Part shown: in pieces, positions 13,063 through 23,630 of the stretch
Layout: every line of letters begins with the position of its first letter
How positions within the stretch are numbered: the first letter of the stretch is position 1
Origin: an uncultured Acidobacteriota bacterium
Lineage (GTDB): Bacteria > Acidobacteriota > Vicinamibacteria > Vicinamibacterales > CAVVIG01
DNA: 64,000 nt
Assembly: GCA_902825985.1 (NCBI GenBank)
Contig: CADEDC010000005.1
Span: 61,709 to 125,708, forward strand
Direction of reading: 5' to 3'
Program-made: the position numbers and the translations under genes
The notes under the pieces: generated by a model
Database searches by the model: none
Told to the model about the DNA's origin: nothing
Seen by the model: the letters and a program-made list of their open reading frames with translations, nothing else

Positions 13063-15194
13063 GCGTCGGTGTCCTTGGCGGTGTGGCGTTCGCGTCCCGA
13101 ACTGGAACGGCCGGAGTACGCCGGCACTTCGATGGTGAAGATGGCACCACCGTCCGGATGATTCGCGGCCGCGATATGGCCGCCGTGCTCCTGCATGATC
13201 CCGTAGGCGATGGCGAGCCCGAGCCCGGTGCCCTTGCCCACTTCCTTCGTCGTGTAGAACGGCTCGAAGATCCGCGTGAGCGCATCGGGTGAAATGCCGT
13301 TCCCGCTGTCGCGCACGGTCGTCACGATACGGTGGCTCGCCGCATCGACTCGGATGGCGATGTCAATCCGGCCCGGTCGCCCCGACTCGGCAATCGCCTG
13401 TTCGGCATTCATCACGATGTTGAGGAACACCTGGTGCAGCAGCAGTGGATCGCTCTGCACGCGCGGCAATTGATCGTCATAGTGTCGCACGACTTCGATG
13501 TCCAGCGACCGCAACGCCCCGACTCTCAGTGCAAGCACCTTGTGCAGCACCGCGGTCAGGCTGACCGCGCGCTTCACCAGGCGGCGCGACCCGGCGAACA
13601 CCAGCAGGTTTCGGACGATCTTGGCCGCCCGGTCGGCTTCCCGGTAGATCGTCTGCACTTCGCGGCGCAGCTGCTTCGGGAAGGCGCCGGTGGCGCGCAG
13701 CAGTTCGAGGTGTCCGAGCACGCCCTGCAGCGGGTTGTTCAGCTCATGTGCGATGCCGGCGACGAACTGCCCGAGCGCCGCCAGCTTCTCCGACTGCGTC
13801 AGCCGCTTGCGCAACTCTTCCCGCTCGACTTCGAGGCGTGACTGCGGGGTCAGATCGCGCGCCACGAGGACACGACCGGTCGAGACGCCGTCGCGGTCGA
13901 GCAGGTCGGTGACCGTGACCATGAACGGCCCTTTCAGCAACGGATCCAGCACTTCGAGAGTGGCGACCGGCTGATGTTCGGTGGCCGGGAACGAGTTCAG
14001 CCAGGCCGCCAGTTCCGGGCCGATGCATTCGCTCAGCGGTCGATCGATGACGTCCGCCCGCGTCAGGCCGAGCCGCGCCGCGAACGCCCGGTTCGCGTGC
14101 ACGATGACGCCCGTCCGGTCACTCACGACGACGAGGTGGGCGATCGAGTCGAACGTATTCTCCAACTCGCGGCGGGAGCGGATGACGTCCTCGAGCAGCT
14201 GCAGGTTTTCGATGGCGCCGGACAGCTGCAGGCCAAGCTCGTCGGCGCGGTCCAGCAGGTCCACTTCACCGCCGGTCTCGACGCGGACCCCTTCGAACAC
14301 GATCGTGCCGAGGGCCCGGCGACGCCCGCGCAGCGGCACGGTGACCGTGCTGATCGGCATGTCGCCCGGCCCGAGCTGGATCTCGGCGCGCGTGCTCCGC
14401 AACGCCACGGCCGCCGGAGCCAGCGAGTCGTCGACGTCGAGCTGCAGCGACGGATTGCCGCCGTCCGTCGACGCCTTCAGCGCGATGTGGCGCGACCGCC
14501 GGTCGACCAGCCAGACGCAGGTGCGATCGGCACCGAACAGCGGTGTCGCCCGGGCGCAGAACAGGTCGAGGCCGCCGCGCAGGTCGAGCGTCATCGTCAG
14601 GTGGGCCGACACCTCGTCGACCAGCTGGCGCAGCTCGCGCTGCAGCTCCTCGTTGCGCCGCAGACGGAACAGCTCCAGGGCGGTGACGACGGCGTCGGCG
14701 ATCTCGACGGCCGGAGTCCAGTCGCCCAGCGGCGACGCGCCGGCGTCGAAGCCGATGGCGAGCAGGCCCAGGCGGCGGGTCGCGAGCTGGAGGGGCATCA
14801 GCAACGCGGTCGGTGCCTGCAGCCAGGCAGCGAGCTCGGGCATCCGGACGTTCGCGTCGGCGACGAACAACGGTCCCTGGAGGGCAAACGCCTCGGCGAT
14901 CAGGCCGGCTTCCGTCGTGCCGGGCCGCCAGGTGGCGGTGCGCAACTCGTCGAGGCCGAAGCCCGACGTCGGCTGCAGGCCGCCGTTGCGTCGATTGTGC
15001 TCGAAGAGGAGCGAGCACCGGCCGCCGGTGACCTCCACTGCTCGCTGGTGCAGCTGAGGCAGGAGCGCCGCGCGGTTCTGGTGGCGCGACAGCCACGACA
15101 CCAGTGCGGTGTCCCGCCCGTACGACGCGGTCGGCCCGACAGCGGGCGATTCGGTGGAAACGGGTGACCGTCGGGGCGGCATCTCGCGGGCCAT
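13059..15194 (-). CDS. Soluble GAF/PAS sensor histidine kinase
   Basis: A 711-residue cytoplasmic kinase without membrane helices. Two GAF-like domains (about 40-175 and 195-330) precede a PAS domain (about 345-450), a coiled linker, HisKA with His483 in 'GIAHELNNPLQG', and HATPase with N-box Asn596 ('NIVMNAEQAI'), 'DSGNGISP' and 'GTGLGLAIAYG'. The GAF and PAS modules suggest a small-molecule, redox or light cue inside the cell, which cannot be named from sequence. Its stop overlaps the HTH-receiver start, so it heads a kinase, regulator, ABC-F operon. It is divergent from the ECF sigma gene across about 160 nt. Confidence 0.9.
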   Translation of the reverse strand: MAREMPPRRSPVSTESPAVGPTASYGRDTALVSWLSRHQNRAALLPQLHQRAVEVTGGRCSLLFEHNRRNGGLQPTSGFGLDELRTATWRPGTTEAGLIAEAFALQGPLFVADANVRMPELAAWLQAPTALLMPLQLATRRLGLLAIGFDAGASPLGDWTPAVEIADAVVTALELFRLRRNEELQRELRQLVDEVSAHLTMTLDLRGGLDLFCARATPLFGADRTCVWLVDRRSRHIALKASTDGGNPSLQLDVDDSLAPAAVALRSTRAEIQLGPGDMPISTVTVPLRGRRRALGTIVFEGVRVETGGEVDLLDRADELGLQLSGAIENLQLLEDVIRSRRELENTFDSIAHLVVVSDRTGVIVHANRAFAARLGLTRADVIDRPLSECIGPELAAWLNSFPATEHQPVATLEVLDPLLKGPFMVTVTDLLDRDGVSTGRVLVARDLTPQSRLEVEREELRKRLTQSEKLAALGQFVAGIAHELNNPLQGVLGHLELLRATGAFPKQLRREVQTIYREADRAAKIVRNLLVFAGSRRLVKRAVSLTAVLHKVLALRVGALRSLDIEVVRHYDDQLPRVQSDPLLLHQVFLNIVMNAEQAIAESGRPGRIDIAIRVDAASHRIVTTVRDSGNGISPDALTRIFEPFYTTKEVGKGTGLGLAIAYGIMQEHGGHIAAANHPDGGAIFTIEVPAYSGRSSSGRERHTAKDTDA

Positions 15195-15239
15195 GATTGG
15201 CGAAAGTCCAGATTCTATTACGACTTACGCTGCCACCGC

Positions 15240-15245
15240 TATAAT
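15240..15245 (+). promoter_or_regulatory. Possible -10 for the ECF sigma operon
   Basis: TATAAT on the plus strand in the divergent gap. A TTACGA sits 16 nt upstream (15218-15223) as a weak -35. It gives a leader of about 105 nt. Confidence 0.35.
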
Positions 15246-15357
15246 CGAGGCAGGTGCAGCGCCGGTGCCCCGATTTCCCCCGGGCTTCCGCCTCCCGACT
15301 CTCGAGCCCATCGCATCGTCTAAGAAAGGAGCGCCGCGAGGGCCGCGCGCCCGCAGC

Positions 15358-15942
15358 ATGACGTCGACAGACGAAGAACTCGTCGCGCGGTCCATCCGTG
15401 GCGACACCGATAGCTTCAACGAGCTCATCCTCCGATGGGAACGGCCGATCTACGCGCTGGCCTATCGGACGATTGGGCGCGAGGAAGACGCCCGTGACGT
15501 CTGCCAGGAGACGTTCCTCCGCGCGTTTCGCGCGCTGCCCGGGTTTCGCGGGCAGGCCAAGTTCTCGTCCTGGCTCTATCGCATCACGCTCAATCTCTGT
15601 CGGGACTGGGCGCGGCGCGAGCGCCGGGCGCCCTTCGTCCAGGTGCCTGACGACTCCGACCCGATTGAGCTCGCCGCCGCCGCCGAGCCGTCGGAGTCGA
15701 TCGAGGATCTGGTCGCGCGGAAGGACTTGACGCGCATCGTCGAGCGCGTGATGGCGCGGCTTCCGGAAGAGCAGCGCACAGCGATTCTCTTGAAGGAGTA
15801 CCACGGTCTGACGTTCCAGGAGATTGCCGACCTCGTCGGCTGTCCGTTGAGCACGGTCAAGACACGCCTGTACCAGGGGCTCACCGTGCTCAGACGCGAG
15901 CTGGCGAAGGAAGGCGCGGGCGTCCCGCAGGATTGGCCATGA
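15358..15942 (+). CDS. ECF RNA polymerase sigma factor
   Basis: A 194-residue extracytoplasmic-function sigma factor. Region 2 spans about 20-90 ('EDARDVCQETFLRAFRAL', 'FSSWLYRITLNLCRDW') and region 4 about 130-185 with the helix-turn-helix 'GLTFQEIADLVGCPLSTVKT'. It redirects RNA polymerase to a small regulon and is probably held by the anti-sigma factor encoded next, whose start overlaps the stop (ATGA). The ATG at 15358 is preferred because region 1-2 begins immediately. Upstream in-frame sequence is not sigma-like, and an AAGGAG lies 26 nt upstream, too far to be a normal ribosome site. Confidence 0.92.
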   Translation: MTSTDEELVARSIRGDTDSFNELILRWERPIYALAYRTIGREEDARDVCQETFLRAFRALPGFRGQAKFSSWLYRITLNLCRDWARRERRAPFVQVPDDSDPIELAAAAEPSESIEDLVARKDLTRIVERVMARLPEEQRTAILLKEYHGLTFQEIADLVGCPLSTVKTRLYQGLTVLRRELAKEGAGVPQDWP

Positions 15943-16727
15943 CGATTCCAGCGAAGTGCATCTACGGCGACGATCGCGATCGGGCGATGGTCGACTACCT
16001 TTATGGCGAGAGCGATCCGGGGGAGCGCTCGCGGTTCGAAGAGCATTTGCTCCAGTGTCCGCCGTGCCGGGCCGACGTCGGCTCGTTCCGCGGGGTTCGC
16101 CAGGCGCTGGCCGGATGGGCGCCTCCTGAGCCGATGCGGGCGCTCGAACATGTCACCCCGGCTGCCGCCGGCCCCCGGCTGGCGACGGCACCGCCGCCGG
16201 TGTCGACGCGCGGCGTGGCGACGCTCCCGGGCTGGGCGAAGGCCGCCGCCGCGGTCTTGTGCGTCGGCATCGGGGTTGGCGCCGCGAACCTGCAGGTCAG
16301 CTACTCACCCGACGGCCTCTCGGTGCGCACCGGCTGGATGACGCCGCCGGCGCCCGCGGTGCCGATCAACCCGGTGGCGGCGACCGCCCCCGAGGCGTGG
16401 CGGGCCGAGCTGACCGCGCTCGAGCGGTCGCTCCGGGCGGACATGGCGTCGGTCCGCCCCGCCGCCCCGCCGTCCGTGCCGGCCGCCAATGACGAGGCGC
16501 TGCTTCGGCAGGTGCGCGCGCTGATCGCGCGCAGCGAGCAGCGCCAGCAGAGTGAGCTCGCGCTGCGCATGGGCGACCTGCTCAACGACGTCCAGACACA
16601 ACGGCGCGCCGATCTCTCGCGCATCGAGCGGACGATCGGAGTGGTCCAGAGCAATACCGGCATGGAAGTGATGCGCCAGCGCGAGATGCTCAACTCGCTG
16701 GCGGTGCGGGTGTCGTCACAGCGCTAG
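15939..16727 (+). CDS. Zinc-finger membrane anti-sigma factor
   Basis: A 262-residue protein with an N-terminal ZAS-type domain: 'EEHLLQCPPCR' gives His36-xxx-Cys40-xx-Cys43. A Pro/Ala linker, one membrane helix (about 100-118, 'AAAAVLCVGIGVGA') and an extracytoplasmic C-terminal region follow. Residues 150-262 are highly charged and heptad-like, probably a coiled coil. This layout is that of a transmembrane anti-sigma factor that sequesters the ECF sigma until an envelope signal releases it. Translational coupling to the sigma gene supports the pairing. The inducing signal is unknown. Confidence 0.85.
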   Translation: MTIPAKCIYGDDRDRAMVDYLYGESDPGERSRFEEHLLQCPPCRADVGSFRGVRQALAGWAPPEPMRALEHVTPAAAGPRLATAPPPVSTRGVATLPGWAKAAAAVLCVGIGVGAANLQVSYSPDGLSVRTGWMTPPAPAVPINPVAATAPEAWRAELTALERSLRADMASVRPAAPPSVPAANDEALLRQVRALIARSEQRQQSELALRMGDLLNDVQTQRRADLSRIERTIGVVQSNTGMEVMRQREMLNSLAVRVSSQR

Positions 16728-16767
16728 GTGCCGGCGGCCAGCGAACACGGAGGCAGGACGCAGTGCT

Positions 16768-17655
16768 ATGAAGAGTGTGGTTGTCGTTGGACTCGGAACG
16801 TGGCTCGTCGTCGGGACAATCGGAGCGGCATCGGCGCAGTCACCGGGGTTCGGCGGCCCGGCCGCCGGGCCCGGGCGTCCGGGCGCGGACCGCAACGTCG
16901 TGCCGGACCGCCAGCAGCGCTATCGCATCACGACGATGGAGCGGGTGCTCGAAGGTGCGGTCGAACACGGTGCGTCGGTCACCCGCGAGCGCCTGCAGGC
17001 CTACCTGCCGGCCGACATGCTGCTGAGTGAGAGCGCCCGCGTGCGCGGCTTCCGTCTCGAGGGATACGGCATGTTCTTCGACGTCGCCGTCCCGTCCCTC
17101 GAAGGCACGCTGCCATGGACGTTCCGCGTGCTCGATCAGAACAATCTCGGCATCGACAACGCCGTGCGGACGTTGCAGTCGTTCATCGAGTCCTCGTCGC
17201 CGAACGACGTCAACGTGCAGCAGGCCTTCAAGCGGCTGGTGATGCAGGCGGCGCCGATGTCGCCGGGGCTGCTGACCGCCGATCCGGGGCCGGCGGGCGG
17301 GCCGCCGTCCGGGGGTGACGCGGTGCCGGCGGGGTCCGCTGCGGCGGCTCCGGCCGTGCCGACCCCGCCGCAGGCCGATCCCATCATGGAGAATCCGCAG
17401 GAGGCCTACCGCGCCGAGGTGCGCGCCGCGCTGATGGACGTCATGCTCGACCACAGCCGCAGCCTGAATCTCGGCGCCGACGAATGGCTGACGATCGCGG
17501 CCCGCAGCAACGACCAGCGGCCGCGGCTGGCGACCATGGACGCGGACTCGCCGACCGTGGTGATCAAGGTCCGTGGCGCCGATCTCAACGCCTACATGGC
17601 CGGGCAGATCTCCCGGGAGGAGGCGCTGAAGCGGATGGACGTGAGAGTGTTCTAG
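16768..17655 (+). CDS. Exported protein of unknown function in the ECF operon
   Basis: A 295-residue protein with a signal peptide (1-23, cleavage after ASA). A globular part (about 45-165) contains 'VAVPSLEGTLPWTFRVLDQN', then an Ala/Pro/Gly linker (about 170-210) and a second conserved-looking part (210-295) rich in charged helices. I do not recognise a family. It lies 40 nt after the anti-sigma gene, with AGGA 9 nt before the ATG. It is probably a product or modulator of the sigma/anti-sigma circuit in the periplasm. Confidence 0.7.
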   Translation: MKSVVVVGLGTWLVVGTIGAASAQSPGFGGPAAGPGRPGADRNVVPDRQQRYRITTMERVLEGAVEHGASVTRERLQAYLPADMLLSESARVRGFRLEGYGMFFDVAVPSLEGTLPWTFRVLDQNNLGIDNAVRTLQSFIESSSPNDVNVQQAFKRLVMQAAPMSPGLLTADPGPAGGPPSGGDAVPAGSAAAAPAVPTPPQADPIMENPQEAYRAEVRAALMDVMLDHSRSLNLGADEWLTIAARSNDQRPRLATMDADSPTVVIKVRGADLNAYMAGQISREEALKRMDVRVF

Positions 17656-17658
17656 AAT
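17653..17658 (+). promoter_or_regulatory. -10-like hexamer adjacent to a start codon
   Basis: TAGAAT ends 6 nt before the ATG at 17665 and overlaps the stop of the preceding gene. It would give a leaderless transcript. No clear -35. Confidence 0.35.
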
Positions 17659-17664
17659 GTGGCC

Positions 17665-18141
17665 ATGCGCGCGCCAGTCTTGCTGCTGCTTGTCGCCCTC
17701 GCGTCATTGGGCTGCGGACCGACGGTCGACCTGTCCCAGGCGCTGACGGTCACCGACGTGGCGACCGGCTGGCACGACGCCGGTGTCGTCAACGGGAAGA
17801 ACAAGATCGTTCCGGCGATCGCGTTCAAGCTGAAGAACGGATCCGACCAGGCGTTGGGGAGCCTGCAGATCAACGCGCTCTTCCGCCGCGTCAACGAACC
17901 CGACGAGTGGGGCAGTGGCTTCGTGAAGGTCACCGGCTCGGAGGGCCTGGCCGCCGGCGCCACCTCGGATCTCGTCAACATCAACTCGCAGCTGGGTTAC
18001 ACCGGCGAGGAAGCGCGCGCCGACCTGCTGAAGAACGGCAACTTCGTCGACGCCAAGGTGGAGATCTTCGCCAAGTACGCGTCGACGCAGTGGACCAAAC
18101 TCGGCGAGTACCCCATCACCCGTCAGCTCGAAGTGCACTGA
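17665..18141 (+). CDS. Small lipoprotein with beta-sandwich-like domain
   Basis: A 158-residue protein with a lipoprotein signal ending 'ALASLGC', so it is lipid-anchored in the envelope. The mature part alternates short beta strands ('IVPAIAFKLKNGSDQALGSL', 'VEIFAKYASTQWTKL'), reminiscent of FxLYD or LEA-type immunoglobulin-like folds; that match is tentative. A GTG at 17659 is an alternative start. No Shine-Dalgarno is visible, but a TAGAAT lies 6 nt upstream, so a leaderless message is possible. It is close to the ECF operon and perhaps part of it. Confidence 0.75.
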   Translation: MRAPVLLLLVALASLGCGPTVDLSQALTVTDVATGWHDAGVVNGKNKIVPAIAFKLKNGSDQALGSLQINALFRRVNEPDEWGSGFVKVTGSEGLAAGATSDLVNINSQLGYTGEEARADLLKNGNFVDAKVEIFAKYASTQWTKLGEYPITRQLEVH

Positions 18142-18150
18142 TCGCGCAGC

Positions 18151-19569
18151 GTGCCCAACATGCCTGCGCCCGCCACCCACACCCTCGAGCGCCGCCTCGG
18201 CCCGCTGGACGGCGCCGCCGTGGTCGTCTCCAACGTCATCGGCGGCGGCATCCTCTTCACGCCGCCGCTCGTCGCCGCCGCCGTGCCGTCGTCGGGGCTC
18301 TTCCTGTCCACCTGGCTTGTCGGTGGCGTGCTGGCGTTTGCCGGTGCCATGGCGTACGCGGAGCTCGCCGCCCTGCGCCCGCGTGCCGGAGGCGAGTACG
18401 TCTACCTGCGTGCCGCGTTCGGTCGGCTGGCCGCCTTCCTGACCGGCTGGACGTCCTTCGTCGCCGGATTCTCGGGCGCGATTGCCACCAGCGCCGTAGT
18501 GCTCACCGCCTATCTCGGCCGGTTCTTCCCGGTGGCCGGCGACAGCACGCCGATCTGGACCGTTCCGATCCCGTACGTGCCGCTGGTGGTGTCACGGCAG
18601 GCGGTCGTCGCGCTGTGTGCGATCGGCCTGATGGCCTGGATCCATCTGCGCGGCGTCGGCCCGGGCCGCTTCGTCGGCAACCTGCTCGCCAGCCTGAAGG
18701 TGTCGGCGCTGCTGCTGTTCATCGTGATCGGTCTGACGCTCGGCGCCGGTTCGATGTCGAACCTGCAGCAGTCGGGCGGCACGGTCGACTCCACCGCCTG
18801 GCTGCTCGCACTCGTTCCCGTCATGTTCACCTACTCGGGGTGGAACGCGGCCGCCTACCTCGCGGAGGAGATACGCGATCCCGGACGGAACGTCCCGCTC
18901 GCGCTCGGCCTGGGGACCCTGGCCGTCGTGGTGATGTATCTCCTGCTGAACGGGCTGTATCTGTTCGTCCTGCCGGTCGGCGAACTGGCGAAAGTGCAGG
19001 GGAGCGTACTGGATGTCGTCGCGGATCGCCTGCTCGGCACGCGTGCCGGCGACGTGATGGGCGTGGTTTCGATCGTCAGCATCGCGGCGAGCATCAGCGC
19101 CATGACCTTCGCCGGACCGCGCGTCTACTACGCGATGGCGCGCGATGGCCTGTTCTTCCCAGGCGCTGGGCGGATCCACCCGACCTACAAGACGCCGGCG
19201 ACCGCCATCGTCGCACAGGCGCTCTGGAGCGGACTGCTGGTGCTCACCGGTGGCGCGTCGGCGCTGACGGCGTATACGGGGTTCGCCGTCGTCCTGTTCG
19301 CCGGTATCGCCGTCGCCGCGCTGTTCGTGCTTCGGCAACGGGAGCCGAACGCCCCCCGCCCGTTCAGTGCGTGGGGCTACCCGTTCGCACCCGCGGTGTT
19401 CGCCCTGGCCAGCTTTGCGATCGTCGGCAACGCGATCTGGACCGACCTCGTCGTGCCGGTCGCGGCGGGCCGGACGTGGGGGCCGTCGGCGGCGGGCCTG
19501 CTGATTATCGCGGCGGGCGTGCCGATCTACCTGTGGATGCGCGCCCGCAGCGGGGCCGATCGCGAGTAA
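18151..19569 (+). CDS. APC-superfamily amino-acid permease
   Basis: A 472-residue inner-membrane transporter with about 12 hydrophobic helices. 'VVVSNVIGGGILFTPPLV' near the N-terminus is the unwound first-helix motif of the APC fold, and 'AGGEYVYLRAAFG' is the conserved loop 2-3 of the LAT/SteT-like branch. It probably exchanges or imports amino acids; the substrate cannot be read from sequence. The GTG at 18151 follows the lipoprotein stop by 9 nt; an ATG at 18160 is an equally possible start. It ends convergent to the PEGA gene. Confidence 0.88.
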   Translation: MPNMPAPATHTLERRLGPLDGAAVVVSNVIGGGILFTPPLVAAAVPSSGLFLSTWLVGGVLAFAGAMAYAELAALRPRAGGEYVYLRAAFGRLAAFLTGWTSFVAGFSGAIATSAVVLTAYLGRFFPVAGDSTPIWTVPIPYVPLVVSRQAVVALCAIGLMAWIHLRGVGPGRFVGNLLASLKVSALLLFIVIGLTLGAGSMSNLQQSGGTVDSTAWLLALVPVMFTYSGWNAAAYLAEEIRDPGRNVPLALGLGTLAVVVMYLLLNGLYLFVLPVGELAKVQGSVLDVVADRLLGTRAGDVMGVVSIVSIAASISAMTFAGPRVYYAMARDGLFFPGAGRIHPTYKTPATAIVAQALWSGLLVLTGGASALTAYTGFAVVLFAGIAVAALFVLRQREPNAPRPFSAWGYPFAPAVFALASFAIVGNAIWTDLVVPVAAGRTWGPSAAGLLIIAAGVPIYLWMRARSGADRE

Positions 19570-19601
19570 CCGCGGGCGCGCCGGTCGACGGCTGCACCCG
19601 C

Positions 19602-20378
19602 TTACGGCGTTCGCCGCATCTCGCCGGAATAGGTGGTCGTCCGGTCGGGAAGCGCGCGAATCTCGAACGTCAGCGTCTCGTAGCCGTCGGCGCTGATCTC
19701 GATGCGGTGCGGCCCCGGTTCGAGACGGAGCCGCTGGAAGACGCCGTCGAACTGGTCGACTTCGCCGGCGTAGTAGCCGTCGACGAACACCGACGCCTCG
19801 TGCGGCTTCACCTTCAGACGGAGCGCGCCGCTGGCGTAGCCGCCGTAGCCGCCGCCATAGCCGCCCTGGTACCCGCCGTAGAAGCCCGGGCTACCGCCCC
19901 AGAAGAACGGATCGTAGAAACCGCCGTAGATGCCGGCGAATCCGAGGCCGCCGTAGCCCCAGGGCAGGTAGCCGCCATAGTAGCCGCCCGGCACGATGAC
20001 CGTCGTCCCGCCCCGACCGCCACCGACGTTCGGACCGCGCTCGCGAGGCACGGCGCGACCCACTGTGTCGCCGTCGCCGCGCGATCGGCCGGCTCGCGTC
20101 GAGCTTCCGTCGCCGCTGCGCTGGCCGCCAGTCGCGGCCGTGGTGCCGCCGCGGCCCGGGTCGCCGCCGCTACGGGCGCCGCCGCCGTCGCCACGCGGCA
20201 CGGCCGTGCCGCCGCCCCCGCCGGTCTGGCCGCCGCCACCCCCGCCACCCCGACTGCCGCCCCCATCCCCGCCGCCGCCCCGCCGCTGCTCGGCTGACGC
20301 CAGAGCCGGGGTGAGCGCCAGCAGCGCGATGATTCCGGCAGCCGTGAATCGCCTCAGGTCGAAACGTGTGTCGCTCAT
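19602..20378 (-). CDS. Exported glycine-rich protein with C-terminal PEGA domain
   Basis: A 258-residue protein with a signal peptide (1-29, ASA-E). Residues 32-115 are low-complexity Gly/Arg/Thr. Residues 120-182 are Gly/Tyr/Phe-rich repeats ('YGGYQGGYGGGYGGY'), and a PEGA domain follows (about 184-258: 'GALRLKVKPHEASVFVDGYY', 'GPHRIEISADGYET'). PEGA modules are found on exported proteins and may bind cell-surface polymers. The Gly/Tyr region could be disordered or adhesive. GGGGAG lies 11 nt before the ATG. It is the last gene before hslV, on the opposite strand. Confidence 0.85.
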   Translation of the reverse strand: MSDTRFDLRRFTAAGIIALLALTPALASAEQRRGGGGDGGGSRGGGGGGGQTGGGGGTAVPRGDGGGARSGGDPGRGGTTAATGGQRSGDGSSTRAGRSRGDGDTVGRAVPRERGPNVGGGRGGTTVIVPGGYYGGYLPWGYGGLGFAGIYGGFYDPFFWGGSPGFYGGYQGGYGGGYGGYASGALRLKVKPHEASVFVDGYYAGEVDQFDGVFQRLRLEPGPHRIEISADGYETLTFEIRALPDRTTTYSGEMRRTP

Positions 20379-20512
20379 GATCCAGTGGACTCCCCGATGT
20401 CAGTGAGCAACCCGGTTGCCAGCGCGAGCATGCGGATTTGCCCGGAAATCGTGCTGCCACGACCCGTCGAGCGGCGAAGTGACGCCTGCAGAGCACGCCG
20501 CGTCCCGATTTC

Positions 20513-20540
20513 TTGACACCTCGATCGCCTGGCCGATACA
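20513..20540 (+). promoter_or_regulatory. Promoter of hslVU
   Basis: A perfect -35 TTGACA (20513-20518), a 16-nt spacer, then GATACA (20535-20540). Transcription would start near 20547, a few nt before the hslV ATG at 20554. No CIRCE element or sigma32-type sequence was seen. Confidence 0.5.
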
Positions 20541-20553
20541 GTCAGAAAAATCG

Positions 20554-21080
20554 ATGTTTCACAGCACCACCATCCTCGCGGTCCGGTGTCGCGACCGTGC
20601 CGTGCTCGCGGGCGACGGTCAGGTGACCTTCGGGCAGACCGTCGTCAAGCAGGGCGCCCGCAAGATCCGACGGCTCTACAACGACCGCATCCTCGCCGGG
20701 TTTGCCGGCTCGGCCGCCGACTCGTTCGCCCTGTTCAGCCGTTTCGAAGCCAAACTCGAACAGTATCGCGGCAATCTCGAGCGCTCGGCGGTCGAACTGG
20801 CGCGTGACTGGCGTTCGGATCGCCTGCTGCGCCGGCTCGAAGCGATGCTGGTCGTGCTCGACAAGAACTCGACGTTCCTGCTGTCGGGCACCGGTGATCT
20901 CATCGAGCCGGACGACGGAATCGTGGCGATCGGATCGGGCGGTCCGTATGCGCTCGCCGCTGCCCGCGCCCTGGTCCAGAATACCGATCTCGACGCCCGC
21001 AGCATCGCCGAGAAGTCGATGGCCATTGCCGGCGACATCTGTATCTATACGAACGCGAACATCGCCGTGGAAGAGCTGTA

Positions 21081-21081
<1 letters not shown>
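20554..21081 (+). CDS. hslV: HslV peptidase subunit of the HslUV protease
   Basis: A 175-residue N-terminal-nucleophile peptidase (also called ClpQ), the proteolytic dodecamer that pairs with the HslU unfoldase. The sequence '[14 protein letters not shown]' indicates a four-residue propeptide removed to expose the catalytic threonine, as in other HslV proteins starting MFHA/S. '[14 protein letters not shown]', '[14 protein letters not shown]', '[14 protein letters not shown]' and '[16 protein letters not shown]' are family signatures. The ATG at 20554 is fixed by this propeptide. The stop TAG overlaps the hslU GTG. It is separated from xerC by about 13 kb. Confidence 0.96.
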
Positions 21082-22456
<1,375 letters not shown>

Positions 22457-22460
<4 letters not shown>

Positions 22461-23611
22461 GGCGGCGGACGCCGATCGACGGCGGACTGGTCGCGCTGCT
22501 GCTGCTGCTGCCGTTGGCGGCGTGCGGCAAGAAGGGACCGCCGCTGCCGCCGCTCGTGCGGATCCCCGGCGCGCCGGCCGACGTCCGTGCGGAGCGTCGC
22601 GCCCAGGCGGTCGACCTACAGTTCGTCGTGCCGGCCGCCAATGTCGACGGGTCGCGTCCGGCGAACGTCCAGCGGCTCGAGGTCTACGCGCTCAACGGGC
22701 CGGCACCGGCGGCGGCGACCGAGGTGCTGGCGAACGGCGTCCGCGTCGGCGCCGTCGAGGTCAAGGCGCCGGCCGATCCCGACGACACGATCGACGCCGA
22801 CGAACCGGACAGCGATGTCGAGACGCTGGTTGGCCCCGGTCTCGACCAGGGCGCCACGGCGCACGTCCGTGAACTCCTGACCGCCGCCACGACCGGCGGC
22901 GAGGCGACCACCCGCACCTATGTCGTCGTGACGATCACGACCCGGGGCCGGCGTGGGACGGCGTCGGCGCCGGCGGCGGTGGCGCTGGGTTCGGCGCCCG
23001 GCGCCCCGGCGGCACCCACCGTCACCTACGACGAGACCAGAATCACGGTGACGTGGACGCCGGTGCCGGCCGGCGACGCCGGCGACGTCCACTACCACGT
23101 CTACGATGTCTCACCGCCGGATCCGGCCGCCGCGCCGGCCATCACCACGGCGGCGGGGCCGGCCGAACCGCGGGTGAGCGAGGCGCCGCTGACCGCGCCG
23201 CCGTACGAGGACACGCGGATGACGTGGAACGCCGAGCGCTGCTACGTGGTGCGGGCGCTGCAGATGTTCGGGGACCTGGCGGTCGAAGGCGACGCGTCAC
23301 CGCCGGCCTGCGTGACGTTGCGGGACACCTTCGCCCCGGCGGCGCCCACCGGGTTGACGGCGGTCGCGTCCGAAGGCGCCGTCAATCTGATCTGGTCGCC
23401 GGGCAGCGAGCCCGATCTCGCCGGCTATCGCGTCGTGCGGACGACCCTGCCGTCGGGTGCGACGGTGACGCTGACGCCGGCGGCCATCCGCGAGTCGACC
23501 TTCACCGACACCGTGCCGGCCGGCGTGCGCTACGCCTATTCGGTGCAGGCGGTCGACAGCGCCGGCAACGTGAGCCCCGCGTCGTCGCCGGTCGAAGAGA
23601 CCGCGCGATGA
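22457..23611 (+). CDS. Lipoprotein with fibronectin type III domains
   Basis: A 384-residue protein with a lipoprotein signal ending '[15 protein letters not shown]', with Cys23 as the lipid site. The first mature residues resemble the LptM/YifL class, in which a CGxKGPLxxP stretch follows the lipidated cysteine. Unlike those tiny proteins, this one continues into a Val/Ala/Asp-rich region and two fibronectin type III-like domains (about 178-275 and 290-384, ending '[18 protein letters not shown]'). The GTG start overlaps the hslU stop (GTGA). An outer-membrane or cell-surface scaffold is likely. A link to LPS assembly is only suggested by the N-terminal motif. Confidence 0.8.
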
Positions 23612-23616
23612 TGAGG

Positions 23617-23622
23617 TAACAT
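23617..23622 (+). promoter_or_regulatory. -10-like hexamer adjacent to a start codon
   Basis: TAACAT ends 8 nt before the ATG at 23631, in a gene without a visible Shine-Dalgarno. It is a possible leaderless promoter. No clear -35. Confidence 0.35.
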
Positions 23623-23630
23623 CTGGCTCC

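Noticed and set aside
17484..20297. 937-residue plus-strand frame across several genes
   Set aside because: Out of frame with the exported protein, lipoprotein and permease genes and antisense to the PEGA gene; Arg-rich, no domain.
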